Shown: positions 11,705-22,849, counted from the stretch's first letter. The stretch is DNA of 64,000 nt from Musa acuminata AAA Group (GCF_036884655.1 NC_088354.1:16093001-16157000); one strand, 5' to 3'. The notes: a model not told the origin generated them from the letters alone. Made by a program: numbers and translations.

Positions 11705-13298
11705 TGTTGAATCTCGTATTTTGATGATGAAACCAATTGATAATTGTGTTGATGTTTTAATCTACATTTTGAGTGATGCAGGATGTTTTGATCAGGATGA
11801 GACAATTAAAGCAGGAAAAATCAAGTTGTGCCGAAGGAGAACATGTTAGAAGATTGGACGTCGGGCCGGTGGATTGGTCGATGTATCGATAGAAGGCTTC
11901 GGGCCAAGAAGAGCGGATATTGTGCTAAGGATATCGGAGTTACGGAGTCAACTGGCCGATTGGGCAATAGGCCGCAAGAGAGGATGATGCGCCGAAGAAT
12001 CGGACGAAGCGTCAAGAGACCAATGACATGCTGGACAACTTGATTAATGCTTAGTATTAATTATCTAGATCGAAGTTTGTTTTACAAGTGCAGGATTACC
12101 TACGATGAAAGTAAGACATGCAGCAAGAGTTGTGTCGGAGTCAAGACCATGATCATGTTGGGGGTTCGAGAGTTCGATGGAAGTCCGGACGGTCATCGGA
12201 GGTTCTATGGGAACAAATCCGAGAAGTCCAGGAGCTTGCCAAAGAAGCTCGTCAGAACTCGCCAAGTGGATCGTCGCAAGTCTAGGAGTTTGCCGGAAGT
12301 CCGCCGGAGCATCGCCGAGGGTTCGTCGGAAGTTCACCGGAAGCTCATCGGAAGAAGCGATTGACGTACCGATGCAAGTTACGGTATTAATGTCTTAAAT
12401 ATCGTAGTTAGCATGTAGATTAAGTTAGGAATGGGAGGTGATCCCATTAACTTAATCTAGGGGCAATTGGGCCCTTGACAGACCCAAATTGGGCCGAATA
12501 GATCAACCTATTCGGACCTAGAATTCCTGGCCGGCGGTGGCACCGCCTAGGAGCTCAGTCTCCCAGGAATGCTGGGCGGTGGTACCGCCTGAGCTCGGTC
12601 TCCAAGTGAAGCTGAGCGGTGATACCACCCCTATCAGGTGGTGGTACTGCCAGAGTTCGATGTCCGAGCTCTGCCAAGCGATAGTACTGCCCAATTATGG
12701 TGGTAGTACCGCCAGGATCTTGAAAATTCGGGAGATGATATTTTTGAGCTCCAAATTCGAACCAGTTGGGGACTATATAAACCCCACCCTTTCCTGTATG
12801 AAAGGGCACCGAAATCTTGATCTTATTCTGAGAATTTGAGAGCTCAAAAGTGTTGTAAAAGGCTAAAAGTTCTTCTCCCTCTTTTCATCTAAGTTTTGAT
12901 CATTCAAGAGAGGAGTAAAAATCTGTAAGGGTTGTCTCCTAAGCCTGTCAAAAGGAGTAAAGCTGTAATAGGGTGGTTGGCCTTCGCTTATTGAAGGAAG
13001 GCCTCTAGTAGACGTCGGTAACCTCATCGGAGGAGGAAGCCAAAAGTGGATGTAGGTCAAGATTGACCAAACCACTCTAAATCTCGGTTTACATTTACAT
13101 TCTGCTCTCTATCTTTACTGCAAACTGCCTCCATTGCTTTTCTTCAACTGTACTTTGCTTAATCTTAAGTTGAAGAACTTTCCAAAATGGTTTTTCATTG
13201 AAAGTATTTTTATCGTATGAACGTCGTTTTAAATCGTCGAAAGTTTTCCACTGTACTAATTCACCCCCCCCCCCCTCTTAGTGCTCTTGATCCTAACA
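11705..13298 (+). repeat. 3' LTR of the gag-only element
   Basis: Same ends as the 5' LTR but 189 bp longer. At about 12503-12720 it contains a run of GGTGG-TACC-GCC-type words. The TATA box is near 12770-12780 (ACTATATAAACC), and a run of twelve C lies at 13264-13275. The end TCCTAACA is followed by ACTAG. Confidence 0.9.
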
Positions 13299-13303
13299 AC
13301 TAG

Positions 13304-14528
13304 GGCATCAATCACTGCCCTATTCTGTGCTGCTGTTGTGATGCAGTCGGTGGCAGCACTGTGGGAATGAAGGGTTGCTACGAGGATGCAGGGACATAGC
13401 TGCGATCGCTAAGTGGGAGGCAGCGATGCTTGTTGCGGTCATTGCATAGAGGGATCGCTATTGTTGAGGGCTGGGAGGCAACGATGGTTGTGCAGCTAGG
13501 GGGCAGCACTGCCAAGGGCTCACCGTTGCGGTGGTTGCACTAGTGCAGATGGAAGGCAGCGTTGCTCTATCTCTATCACACTATGGAAGGAGGTGCTGGT
13601 GACGTCGAGGGATCGCGTGCGGTTGAGGAAACGACGGTGGCTGCGGTGGTCATGGTTGCCTTGTTTTGATTGCCGCGAGGAGGGATGGTCAAGCGATTGC
13701 GGTTGCGACCCAAGGGGAGGCAACGATGGTGGCGCGGTTGGGGGCAGCATCACCGATGGTAGAAGCAACGAGGGGGTGGTTCGTTGGTTGCGAAGTAGCG
13801 GCCATGACCCTTCTCGCTTGAGCAGGATGGGGTAACGAGGAGGCGAAGGTCGCAGGTTAGGGAGCAACGACAGCGGTGGTCGAGCAGCCGGGAAGCAACG
13901 GCGGCGGTGGAGAAGGAGTTGCCTTGCAGCAGCGGTGGGGAAGAAGGGAAGCAAGGGTACGGGCTGCCAGGAAGTAGGGGCTGCAGTGCTGGAGAGGGGA
14001 AGGTTGGTGGCCAGGGAGCAGTGACGACGATGGTCGAGCGGTGACGGTGGAGAAGGAGGCGGCAAGGATCGATGGGGGGCTGCGACAACATAGGGAGCTC
14101 TGTTTCTATCACACCGTATAAGGAAACGTTGTTGCCGGGGTTGAGAGGCAGCAGTGGCGGTGTGGCTGGGAGCAAGGTCGTCGAGGACGAGGAGTAGTAA
14201 AGGGGCACCGAGGCTAGGCGTTGCCAGGGGGTGGTCCGCTAGTCGGAAATAGTGGCTGCGACCCTTTCTCAATTGCCCTATTTTGGTCGCTGCGAGGAGG
14301 GGAGGTCGAGCGGCTGCGGCTACGACACAAGGGGAGGCAGGTGGCGGTGGAGAAGAAGGTAGTGGTGGTGGCTCGGGTGGGAGGTGATAGGAGGCGGTGG
14401 ACCCTGGCCGGGAAGTGGGGCAGAGTTGGTTGCTGGCCGGAGAGCAGCGGGAGCGGGTGGGCTGGCCGAAAGTAGGGGAAGCAGGGGTGAGAAATGCTAA
14501 GATCACCGCTATCACCTCTGATACCAAA
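13304..14528 (-). other. GC-rich leader of gypsy element C
   Basis: About 1.2 kb of G-rich DNA (C-rich on the element's sense strand) lies between the primer site at 14515-14526 and the copia insertion. Short words such as GGCAGCGATG, GCAACGA and GGTGGTCGAGCGG recur in loose tandem arrays. The absence of AT-rich stop codons leaves long accidental open frames rich in Pro, Ser and Leu. It is read as the untranslated 5' leader of element C. Confidence 0.65.
14515..14526 (-). other. Primer-binding site of element C
   Basis: On the minus strand TGGTATCAGAGG starts two bases from the LTR end. It matches the complement of the initiator tRNA-Met 3' end over the first eleven bases, which fixes the element's orientation. 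Confidence 0.8.
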
Positions 14529-14958
14529 TGATAAGACCCTAGGGTCTTATCATGGAAGAAAGGAGAGAAGAGAAAAGAGATGGGGAATAATCACTTCGAG
14601 GGGATCGACCTCTTAGGGTTTGTTAAAAGACTGAATAATAATATTTCATTGTCTGTCAAGAGAAATGATTACATCATTATTTATAGAGTTCCACTTAAAA
14701 TCCATAAGAACTTGGACTCTAATAATAAATAAATATTAAATAAACCTCTACCTGATTCTAATTAAACTAAACAGACTAAATAAACAATTGAACTAAACAG
14801 ACTCAATAAATATTATTTAAAAACTCAGAAAAAAGGATCTTTAATAAGAGACTCTCATAATTAATTATCTTATATACTTTGCTTTCAGATAGAATATCCT
14901 AGGGATTCAATATTAAAAAAAATATAATACAATATAACACGAGATTATAAATTTATTA
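14529..14958 (-). repeat. LTR of gypsy element C
   Basis: The inner end is sharp: on the minus strand it ends CTTATCA just before the primer site. The outer end is less certain. AACTAAAGGGAGGCAA followed by TAATAAATTT at about 14958 resembles a polypurine tract plus an LTR start in which TG became TA. If real, this LTR has a polypurine tract on one side and a primer site on the other, as in tandem elements sharing one LTR. The inner end carries a perfect 24-bp palindrome (14529-14552). Confidence 0.6.
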
Positions 14959-14989
14959 TTGCCTCCCTTTAGTTCCTATTTTATCGCTC

Positions 14990-15170
14990 ATAATGATCTT
15001 TTGAAAAATAAGAAAAGAGGTGAAGATAAGTTTAATACTCTTTCTAAATCAATATTTTTATGTTCAACTACAAAGTATATTCTATAATTCGAATAAAGAT
15101 ATTTTGAATGATATTAAAATATACTCATATCTAATCTTTAATCTATAATTATTTGATTTCATATAATGAT
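14990..15170 (+). repeat. Diverged repeat shared with 60.08-60.25 kb
   Basis: The blocks around AACTACAAAGTATATTCTAT and GATATTAAAATATACTCATA resemble, in the same order, those at about 60155-60215 in the LTR-like DNA of the decayed copia element. This suggests an old LTR fragment of that family. The match was made by eye. Confidence 0.4.
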
Positions 15171-16873
15171 ATCAAACTTATTCCGTATAATAATATGATT
15201 ATGATTTTATGTTTAGAAGCTAATCCTATTCTAATCATAAACAATAGAAACAAATGTCATAAAGAAAACATGAGGAGGATCTCATATTTACTGAATCTTT
15301 CTTTCAAACATCTTGATTTGAGTGCCTGCATTTGCATTTCTTGTAATTCTTTTGTTCCCATGAATTCTAAATACATCATGACAAGCATATATTGTCAGAT
15401 ATTGACTTTTAAACAGTGTCAGAACCTTAAGTTTATGCAATAACGAGTTCTTGTCTAGTCCAATTTTTTTTGCAGTAGGGGAAAAGGCCTCGTGGCTCTC
15501 TTGGTTTGAAATAAGAACAAAAATGAATTTGTGCAATGTCTCTCATTATTATCTCCCCAACAATTGAGAGAGAATCGTTTCACGGTAAACTTGTGATTCT
15601 TATTTCTACTGTTAAGTGTTCCCTAGTTCTCTCTAAGCATCTGATTCTACAAAGTATTTTACTGGTAATGTTCTATTAACTTTTTTTGTCCTATCATATA
15701 TTCTCATACTATGTGGTCACCTATGAGAGATGGCACACGATACAATGATAAGATATATTTTATGTATATTCTAAATTGATTTTGGTGGGTTTGATAAGTG
15801 TTTTTCGAAATATAAGAGAATTCAAACTATTTGATGGATTAGGATATGAATTATGATTAGGGATTTAAGTAGGAAGATGAGTTTTTAGTAAATTAGAATT
15901 TGTTGCTATATGTGTATTTTTAGGTTTGGATGGGAAAATAAGATGAGAGAACATATTTTGAGTTCTTCTGAGTTTCTCTCTAATAGATCTAAAGATGATT
16001 AGATAAAAATAATGAGAAATTCTTATAGGTTTATGTAAAAGAGTATACAAAAGGTTCGACCTGAGTTAGAGTTAACTCAACCATACTTGTAATTTATCTC
16101 ATATGATAAAGAATTTTAATTTTTTTTTACGAATGTAAATACTGAATATTGAACCACTTTAGTCTTGCATCAATTTTTTGGTATGATCTTTGATTGTTGA
16201 GTCTAAAATTTCAATTTTAGTTTCAAAGTATTCTCTCACGCTTAAATCCAGCAGCACACAAGGATCCTCCTTATGAGCTGGTACGGGTTCAAATTTTTCA
16301 AGAAGGCTCCATTACAGAAGAAATATAATACATAATGGAAATTTCTTACTATTATCATTTGGTTTGAGGTGCAACGTTATCCATCAGGATTAGTTTATGA
16401 TGCATAGTTCATCAATTGCTGAAGCCCAGTTTCATATAATATTTTGATGATGATAGTTGGTTGACTTCCTATTGCACTGTAATCAGATTTTGGTCTATAT
16501 TTCTTCCGGCTGTTGCCTTTTTGGTCCCATATGGATTAATTCTCCCAAGCTGTTTCATAGATGTGAGATTCCATAGTACAATAAATTTGCTTCTCTGATT
16601 CAACACTCATGCAATTTTAGGTTCTGAAATTTATAAAAGCAATAAAATTTTCAATTTTTCTATCAGTGAATGTTTGCACGACAACAATAACCAGTAGGTA
16701 CAGTAAATCTCTGTGAACATACTACAACAGAAATAAGAACTCAGGAGTCAATTTCCTGTTGTTACTATGACTGAAGAAAGGAGTGACATCTGTTTGCTGC
16801 TTTGTTGTTCTAAGATTTTGTATGGGAGAACTAATCAAACGATTAGTGTTTCTGACTCCTCATTCGCCTTGTG
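15171..16873. other. Intergenic DNA and probable 3' UTR of the pectin acetylesterase gene
   Basis: AT-rich DNA without recognisable coding or element structure. The end nearest 16873 must hold the 3' UTR of the minus-strand gene, but I could not fix a polyadenylation site. Short open frames here look accidental. Confidence 0.4.
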
Positions 16874-19800
16874 TTACAGGTCATGGTGGCAAGTGTTGTC
16901 GCAAGGGTAAGCACAGTCGATCGCCTTTACTTGGGATCGATCAAAGTACCAGTCGCCAACTGATGTTGCGATTCTCTGCACAGAAACAGAGTCAACATAA
17001 TAAGGATGACACGTAACCACAAGAGTGCCAATGTAAGTAAAGTATATATGCATATATAAAGATGAATGATGAAAACAGAATTAAATTGTAAGACCTTGTT
17101 ACACCAATGGTCAAGGTCTTTATCGATTAGTCAGGTAAATTTTCGATTAGGTAAGTACACTATCATAATAAGATTAACATTTTAGTATTAAAAATTTATA
17201 GGACGAGGTTTTAACCCTTCTAATCAAATATCACTAAAAATTTTAAAGCCAAATTGATGGAGAATCTTAGCTTTTCACAACAATGCTTTCTAATATCATA
17301 AGAAACAAAATATGTTGAAATAGAAGATACTCAATCTATAAGACATAGACACACCTTATTTCCGATGGTGGGAGAATTGTCACTGTACCATTTATTTGGA
17401 TCGTATATTTGACCATGGGTGAAACATGAATTAATAAAGTGCCCATTTTTGTCAAGTGCAGCAAATCCTTGTAAAGCATTAAGCATTGTATTCCTGAATC
17501 CTGTTGACAGAAGGATAGTCTTGATGATAATAATTCTCATCAACATTAAAGATGAAATAAATTAAGCGATTCATACCTTGCAAAATTTGCATTTGGTTCG
17601 AATCGCATGCCGAATGGTTGAACTTGCACGCTTTCCAAGTCTCTTTAGGATCAACGCTGATAGGAGCTAAGGCTTGTTGAATCTGAGAAAACATAAACAA
17701 GGAATGAGCTTTTATTTAATACTAGTATAGTATCTCGATTTAGACCTATGTAGAAGATGACATGAATAAATTTATAAAGGTTATATGAGTTCATAATTAT
17801 TAATAATTATTAATATGGAATGAAACATTTTGAGCCAGTAATTTAGATTCAACAAAATTAACAGGCTAGTTATCTCATGGCTATTTATCAACATGATAGA
17901 GAAGACGTCATGGAGTGACCAGTTATATGCACCATGCAAGGGGAAACATGAACTAATGACTTATTAGGCATGGTGAGAAGTTCAAGTAGAAAGAAACTAC
18001 TCGTGGACATGATTAGTCACAACATGAAGCCATTGCCTATGCCATCATTGAGTTAGGCCTCAAGTACACTATGTAAGAGAAACAAGGACCCGATGATTCT
18101 AAAACTGCAACAAGCATGAAACTAAAACTGCATTCTTTACATACCTGATATGTATCATACGCTGCATTCAAAAGAAAAGTCGGAGTTGTGATATTAGCCA
18201 CTATGTACTGTGGGAAGAAGCACTGCAACAAATTTAAAGAAAGAAACAAATCATCATCACTCGTTCACTTTGTAGATCCATAAGATACTCTCATTGGGGA
18301 AGAAAGCCTACCGAGGTTGCATTCATCCGGGAAGTACAATACTTGGGCAAGTTCTGGGCCACTCCCTTTACATCCACAGGAGTTTTGCACAGGTAGAACA
18401 GAAAGACATCAGACTAAGTGGCAAGGAAAGCTTGTGATTTGTAAAAATTATTCAAGTGCAGTGAAACTTAGGACAGCCAGATCGAGTAAATCACCTGCAG
18501 AGTGACTACTCCATCGTAGAAGGATCGTACGGCATGACCACCACTTATGTCGACACTGAATTCATAAATAGACGAATATTACACAGTCAATCAACGCAGA
18601 GGCATTTGAGCAAACAAATGATGGGGGTCATCAAGAGCGCATATGGCATGGCTTACAGATCAACGAAGAATCCAGCATCAGATAGGCACTTGACTTTGGT
18701 GGTTTGTGGAAACAATGCTCGGAACTCGTCGCAGTGTAGTATGGATGCCAAACCCCCAGCAGAGCAACCAGAAAGCAGGGCCTGCAGCAGGCATTACATG
18801 AGCGGTTGATGGAATTCCAGAGACCAAAGGAATGAAGTTGAAGATGAAGAAGGAAAACCTGTTTGGCGGAACGCATTCCTTTTGACATGAGGTCTTCCAT
18901 GACAGCTGACCAGATCCGTTGACCTCGGAAATAAAGGTTGTGTTCCTGTCATTTAGTTGCTGATCAGTAGTGCACGAAAGAGATAATTTTAGCACGAGAA
19001 GAAGACCAACACATCTCAAGTAATCTTACTCACCCCATCGAAACCCTCGCCAGCGAATGATGCACCATCGCAATAGCGAACTTCAACTCTGTTCCAGTTG
19101 TAGAAGTCTGCGACATATCAAAACCATCAAGAGAACTTTGACCAAACAAATCATTTTGGAAGACGGAGAGAAAAGTAAAAGAATGAATGAATGAATGAAT
19201 CGGATGAGTACCAGGGTTTTGTTCCGGCTTGTCGCTTAATATCCCATCAAAATATAGCTTCTCCATGTAATTTGAGGAACCACGATGACCCTTAATGGCG
19301 TAGAGGCATGACCCGACGTCGTTGCACCAGCCTCCTCCCTAAGACGACGACGTTCGGTTAATCGTCTTTTGAGTAGTCATTCGGATGCACATGCTCATGC
19401 TCATGCTCGATCTCACGTAAATGTTCTCTGGAAAATGACTAAGATAATGCATCCAAAACTAAAACGAGAGTCATCTCACCTCTAAGTCCACTAGCCAATT
19501 ATCTGCACCTGATCCAAAACCTCGATGCAGATGGTACCCAGGAACAGTGCCATCCAAACAGACTGCACGTGTCAGTTAACGAGGAACTAAGATACGACAT
19601 AGAATGTTTTTTTAATTAAAAAATCACCATTTTATTAATCAGTATTAATTAAAAATTGTAAGAAATATATGGGCTAATTAGATCTGCAATCGTTCTGAGT
19701 GAACAAACAGTGTTCGTTTTAGTTGTAAAGTAAGGTATTTTATTGAACTATATTTTTAAGATTTCAAGTTATAATACTTTAGGATCGGTAACCCATTTTT

Positions 19801-20267
19801 GGTCTCTTGAGCCCTTTTCGGACCGACCGTATGAGATTGCGACGGAGTTGACGCTTTACCGGCGGTTAAGACAAAATCAGCTAAATCGTGACATATGTTG
19901 ATTGAAGAAAGATGCGAGGTCGTAAGATCAAATATTGCGTTTACTCTTTACTCCTTGTTAAAAAAAGAAAAAGTAAAAAGAAACATAGAGAGTATATATA
20001 TAAAAAGAAAAAACAGAAACATAGAGAAACTAATCAAATTTGGATAAGAAGGCAAACTAGAAATGATGGATTACCAGCTCCTTTAGCAGCAGCCGATGGA
20101 ATGAGTGTCAGATTAACGAGCACAGGAGGGCTCGGGGGAAACGCATTGCTCTTGATGGTGCCCAGGCCGAACCCGCCGGGCCTCTTCCAGGGCTGGTAGT
20201 CCGCAGCAAGTCCAAGTGTAAACAGCAACCAGAGAAAACAAAGGTGGACAAACCACAAGGTCTTCAT
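16874..20267 (-). CDS. Pectin acetylesterase, 12 exons, 411 aa
   Basis: A secreted carbohydrate esterase (family CE13, Notum-like hydrolase fold) that removes acetyl groups from cell-wall pectin. Exons on the minus strand: 20267-20075, 19562-19480, 19338-19212, 19107-19034, 18945-18859, 18781-18657, 18555-18495, 18365-18312, 18222-18145, 17682-17577, 17500-17355, 16975-16874. All introns are GT-AG and phases agree, giving 1236 bp with TAA. Residues 1-21 form a hydrophobic signal peptide. The triad is Ser195 in GCSAGG, Asp291 in NAAYDTYQ and His358 in CFTHGQ. LEGGGWCND and [11 protein letters not shown] flank the active-site region. The length is normal for plant members. Nothing is broken, so it looks functional; which paralogue it is cannot be told. 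Confidence 0.95.
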
Positions 20268-20475
20268 TCTTCTGCGTTCTTCTTGTTCTCTTAATCCTCT
20301 TCTAGTCTCCCAGCAAGCAGTGAATCGAGCGCACGGCAAGAGAGAGAGAAGAAGACTCGACATAAATACACGACCGAATGGACAGATGAGTTGAATGCAA
20401 TGAATAAAATGGCAGGTTTTGTTTAGCTTTTATTATTAATTTTTTTTTTTTTTGGCATATCTTCCTTTTTCTCTA
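20268..20475 (-). promoter_or_regulatory. Core promoter and 5' UTR of the pectin acetylesterase gene
   Basis: On the minus strand TATTTATG at 20369-20362 lies about 95 bp before the ATG and is the best TATA candidate. It is followed by a CT-rich stretch (about 20351-20330) typical of plant transcription starts. That would give a 5' UTR of roughly 60-70 nt. Farther out is a run of T on the plus strand at 20439-20452. Only about 100 bp separate the TATA candidate from the fold-back element. Confidence 0.5.
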
Positions 20476-20822
20476 AGCTAATTATATGTTATTTCTATAA
20501 TTAATTTTTAATTTTTATATTTTTAAAAATTATATTAAGATCATTATATTATATTTATGAAAGTAAAATATTTAATCTTATTTCTCTTTCCGTCATCGAT
20601 TCTATTAACGAAAATATCATAAGATTTATCATTGAGCATATACTAACTTTACTTTACTTTGATTTATCACTGATCATGTGTAATATTTTTATCAGTAGAA
20701 TCAAGAAAAAAATAATGTTAAATATTTTATTTTTATAAATATATATTATAATATAATTTTTAAAAATATAAGGATCAAAATATTAAAGATAACTAATCAT
20801 AATAGATGATATATAATTAGCT
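20476..20822. mobile_element. Fold-back MITE-like element
   Basis: The two halves are inverted copies: AGCTAATTATAT at 20476 pairs with ATATAATTAGCT ending at 20822. Further in, TTATATTTTTAAAAATTATA, AAATATTTAA and a GATTCTA block recur in reverse order. Arms are about 160 bp with a small centre near 20640. It is AT-rich and has no coding capacity. The target duplication could not be decided (CTA is possible on each side), so the superfamily is open. Confidence 0.7.
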
Positions 20823-21216
20823 CCTATTAATGTATGGATTTTATGGGATGGTCTACTGCAAAGGTAACTTTGCTTTTTATTTCTGGCGTAGTGGTACGAG
20901 GGAGGGAGATGGGAGATGAACGCTCGCTCTACTAGGTCGGTGGATTCAGTGACGGCTTCCTAACTGGGAAAGCAATAAAAAGAAATGAAATGGTTGACTC
21001 CCTACCAGAATTGGATTTGTGAGACTCGTGTGGATTCCTACGCAGTATTCCCTATGGTTTCCAAGGACTGAAGAAAAGGTTGCTGAGCTGAGGGGAGGAG
21101 ATGGTTTGTTCTCATGACAGTCAAACAAAAGTTGGCAGCCAAATGCTCTACTTTGCTCTGCTCTCTCACAAGCTTGACGTAACCCTTGTAGTTTTCATCA
21201 CTCCAGCCAAGTCGAA
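20823..21216. other. Unassigned DNA upstream of the pectin acetylesterase gene
   Basis: Mixed-composition sequence with a minus-strand open frame of 67 codons (21241-21038) that matches nothing I recognise. It may be a relic of a host exon, but no splice partners were found. Confidence 0.3.
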
Positions 21217-21350
21217 GCTTTAGGAAGGACGAGCCTATCATAAACTCAAACTATTTCAATTGTTGTCATAGAATCCTTACACCGCTTTAGGAAGGACGAG
21301 CCTATCATAAACTCAACCATTTCTATTGCTGTCATAGAATCTTTACACCA
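21217..21350. repeat. 67-bp tandem duplication
   Basis: Two copies (21217-21283 and 21284-21350) start GCTTTAGGAAGGACGAGCC and end TTACACC, with a few substitutions between them. Confidence 0.9.
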
Positions 21351-21369
21351 AATATGCAGCTGGGAAAGA

Positions 21370-21640
21370 TGGCTACCATTATCGTCATTATTCTTATTAT
21401 TATCTTCTTTAGATTCTTGTTCTTCCTCTTGGGATTCATTTTCTTTTATTTATTCTTTGGCATCTTCTTCTTCATATTATTAGTTTTCTTTTTGATTTTT
21501 TTCTTTTGTAGACTCTTCTTCTTCCTCTCTAGATCATCATCGTTATTATTATTATCTTCTATAGATTTTTCTTTTTCATGTTTAGATTTTTTTCTTTTAT
21601 TTCTTCTATCTTTTTCTTCTTGAACTTTTTTATTCTTTGG
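21370..21640. repeat. Polypyrimidine low-complexity tract
   Basis: Almost wholly T and C on the plus strand, with TTATTATTA and TTCTTC runs. The minus strand reads as a Lys/Glu/Asp-rich frame of about 70 codons and the plus strand as poly-Phe/Leu. Both follow from base composition and are not treated as genes. Confidence 0.8.
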
Positions 21641-21688
21641 TAGTTGCTACTACTTCTTTAGATTCTTCGTATCCTCTTTGGGACAGTT

Positions 21689-22193
21689 GGAATCAGTTAT
21701 GGACCAGCTCTCTTATGAAATATTTATAGAAATTTTTTTAAAAAATTAAGAGATAATTTGGATAAGTAATGGATCAACTCTCTTACGAAATATCTATAGG
21801 AATATTCCAAGAAGATTAAGGGAGTTCGGATCAATTATGGATTAGCTCCCTTATGGAATATCCATAAGAATATTTTAAAAAGATTAAGAGATAGTTCGGA
21901 TCAGTTATGGATCAACTCTCCTACAGAATATTTATAAGAATATTTCAAGAACATCAAATAATAGTTCGAATCGGTTACCAACATATTCCAAGAACATCAA
22001 GGGGTAGTTTTGGTGAGTTAAAAATCATCGCCTCCACAAGATCTACACAAAGTATTCTTTTTCATTTGGAGGTTAGTATAATCAGTTACCAACATATTCT
22101 AGGAAGATCAAAGGGTACTTTTGGTGAGTTACAAATCATTGCCTCCGCAAGATCTACATAAAGTATTCTTTTTCATTTGGAGGTTAGTATAAA
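21689..22193. repeat. Two adjacent tandem arrays, 70-bp and 111-bp units
   Basis: From 21689 to about 21970 a unit of about 70 bp (GGATCAGTTATGGATCAACT...AAGAGATAGTTC) occurs about four times with substitutions. From 21974 a 111-bp unit starting GTTACCAACATATTC occurs twice (21974-22084 and 22085-22193). They precede decayed gypsy sequence and could belong to its LTR or leader. Confidence 0.8.
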
Positions 22194-22849
22194 ACACATT
22201 CAAAGCTCCCAAAAAGGGAAGTAGAAAAAATAAGGTTACTAACTTAAATGTAAGAGGGATTGGTTGGGGAGAATTGCCCCAACCTCGGTCTTTGTGTAAG
22301 AATTAAGGGGGAAAATCCTTGCATCACTCTTGATGACTCTCGCACTTAAATTAGGGCCATGTCATGTTGTTACAAACATCAACGATAAAATTTTCTAATA
22401 TTTTGGTACTAAAACGAGGGCTCGATATCATAGGAGCATCCAAGAGACGATCCTATTCATGAGCATCCATATGAAACATTGCCTCCAACTCAAGAAACCT
22501 TTCCTCAAACGAGACAGTAACCACCCTTCTCCCACACGAATGCACCCACCTCTCTATGAGCACCACTACAATATTGGTGATCACTTAATGATCCCAAATC
22601 TTTAGCTCCACGAGTGCTAGACAACATCTCCTCATTCTTACCGAGGCATTTCTAAATCTCACACAATAGATGTAAGCACTGGCTGGTATAATATAAGTGG
22701 TAGCCCTACTTCCGCCTCAACTAGATCAACAAATGATATCTCCATCTCAACCATTAACGATAGTCCTCAGTCCCAAGTATTGGCATTTGTTAGAGTCCTT
22801 CCGAGTGATGGGTTGCCAACCCCCCCACATATCCGTGACCCATCAAACC
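22194..22849 (+). other. Probable leader DNA of the decayed gypsy element E
   Basis: No frame is kept. The text includes GAGAATTGCCCCAACC and GATGACTCTCGCAC and leads into gypsy gag. The assignment rests on position only. Confidence 0.35.

Larger units (their letters stand above)
7414..13298 (+). mobile_element. Complete gag-only SIRE-like copia element
   Basis: Both ends are defined: 5' LTR 7414-8818, initiator-Met primer site just inside, polypurine tract at about 11689-11704, 3' LTR 11705-13298, and ACTAG on each side. The internal region is only about 2.9 kb. It carries a gag reading frame broken by a stop, then about 1.9 kb of AT-rich DNA with no protease, integrase or reverse transcriptase. 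It would need pol from a relative such as element B to move. It lies in the leader of gypsy element C, about 50 bp upstream of that element's gag ATG. Confidence 0.92.

Noticed and set aside
13520..14527. Minus-strand open frame of 335 codons
   Set aside because: It starts at a TTG inside the primer-binding site and is low-complexity Pro/Ser/Leu. It is open because the gypsy leader is GC-rich.
18534..18809. Plus-strand frame of 91 codons within the pectin acetylesterase gene
   Set aside because: It is antisense to exons 6 and 7 and crosses their intron; no independent support.
21038..21241. Minus-strand frame of 67 codons upstream of the gene
   Set aside because: Possibly part of an old exon, but no domain, splice site or partner exon could be supported.
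21354..21623. Plus-strand poly-Phe/Leu frame of 89 codons
   Set aside because: It reflects the C/T tract; no start context, splice partners or family match.
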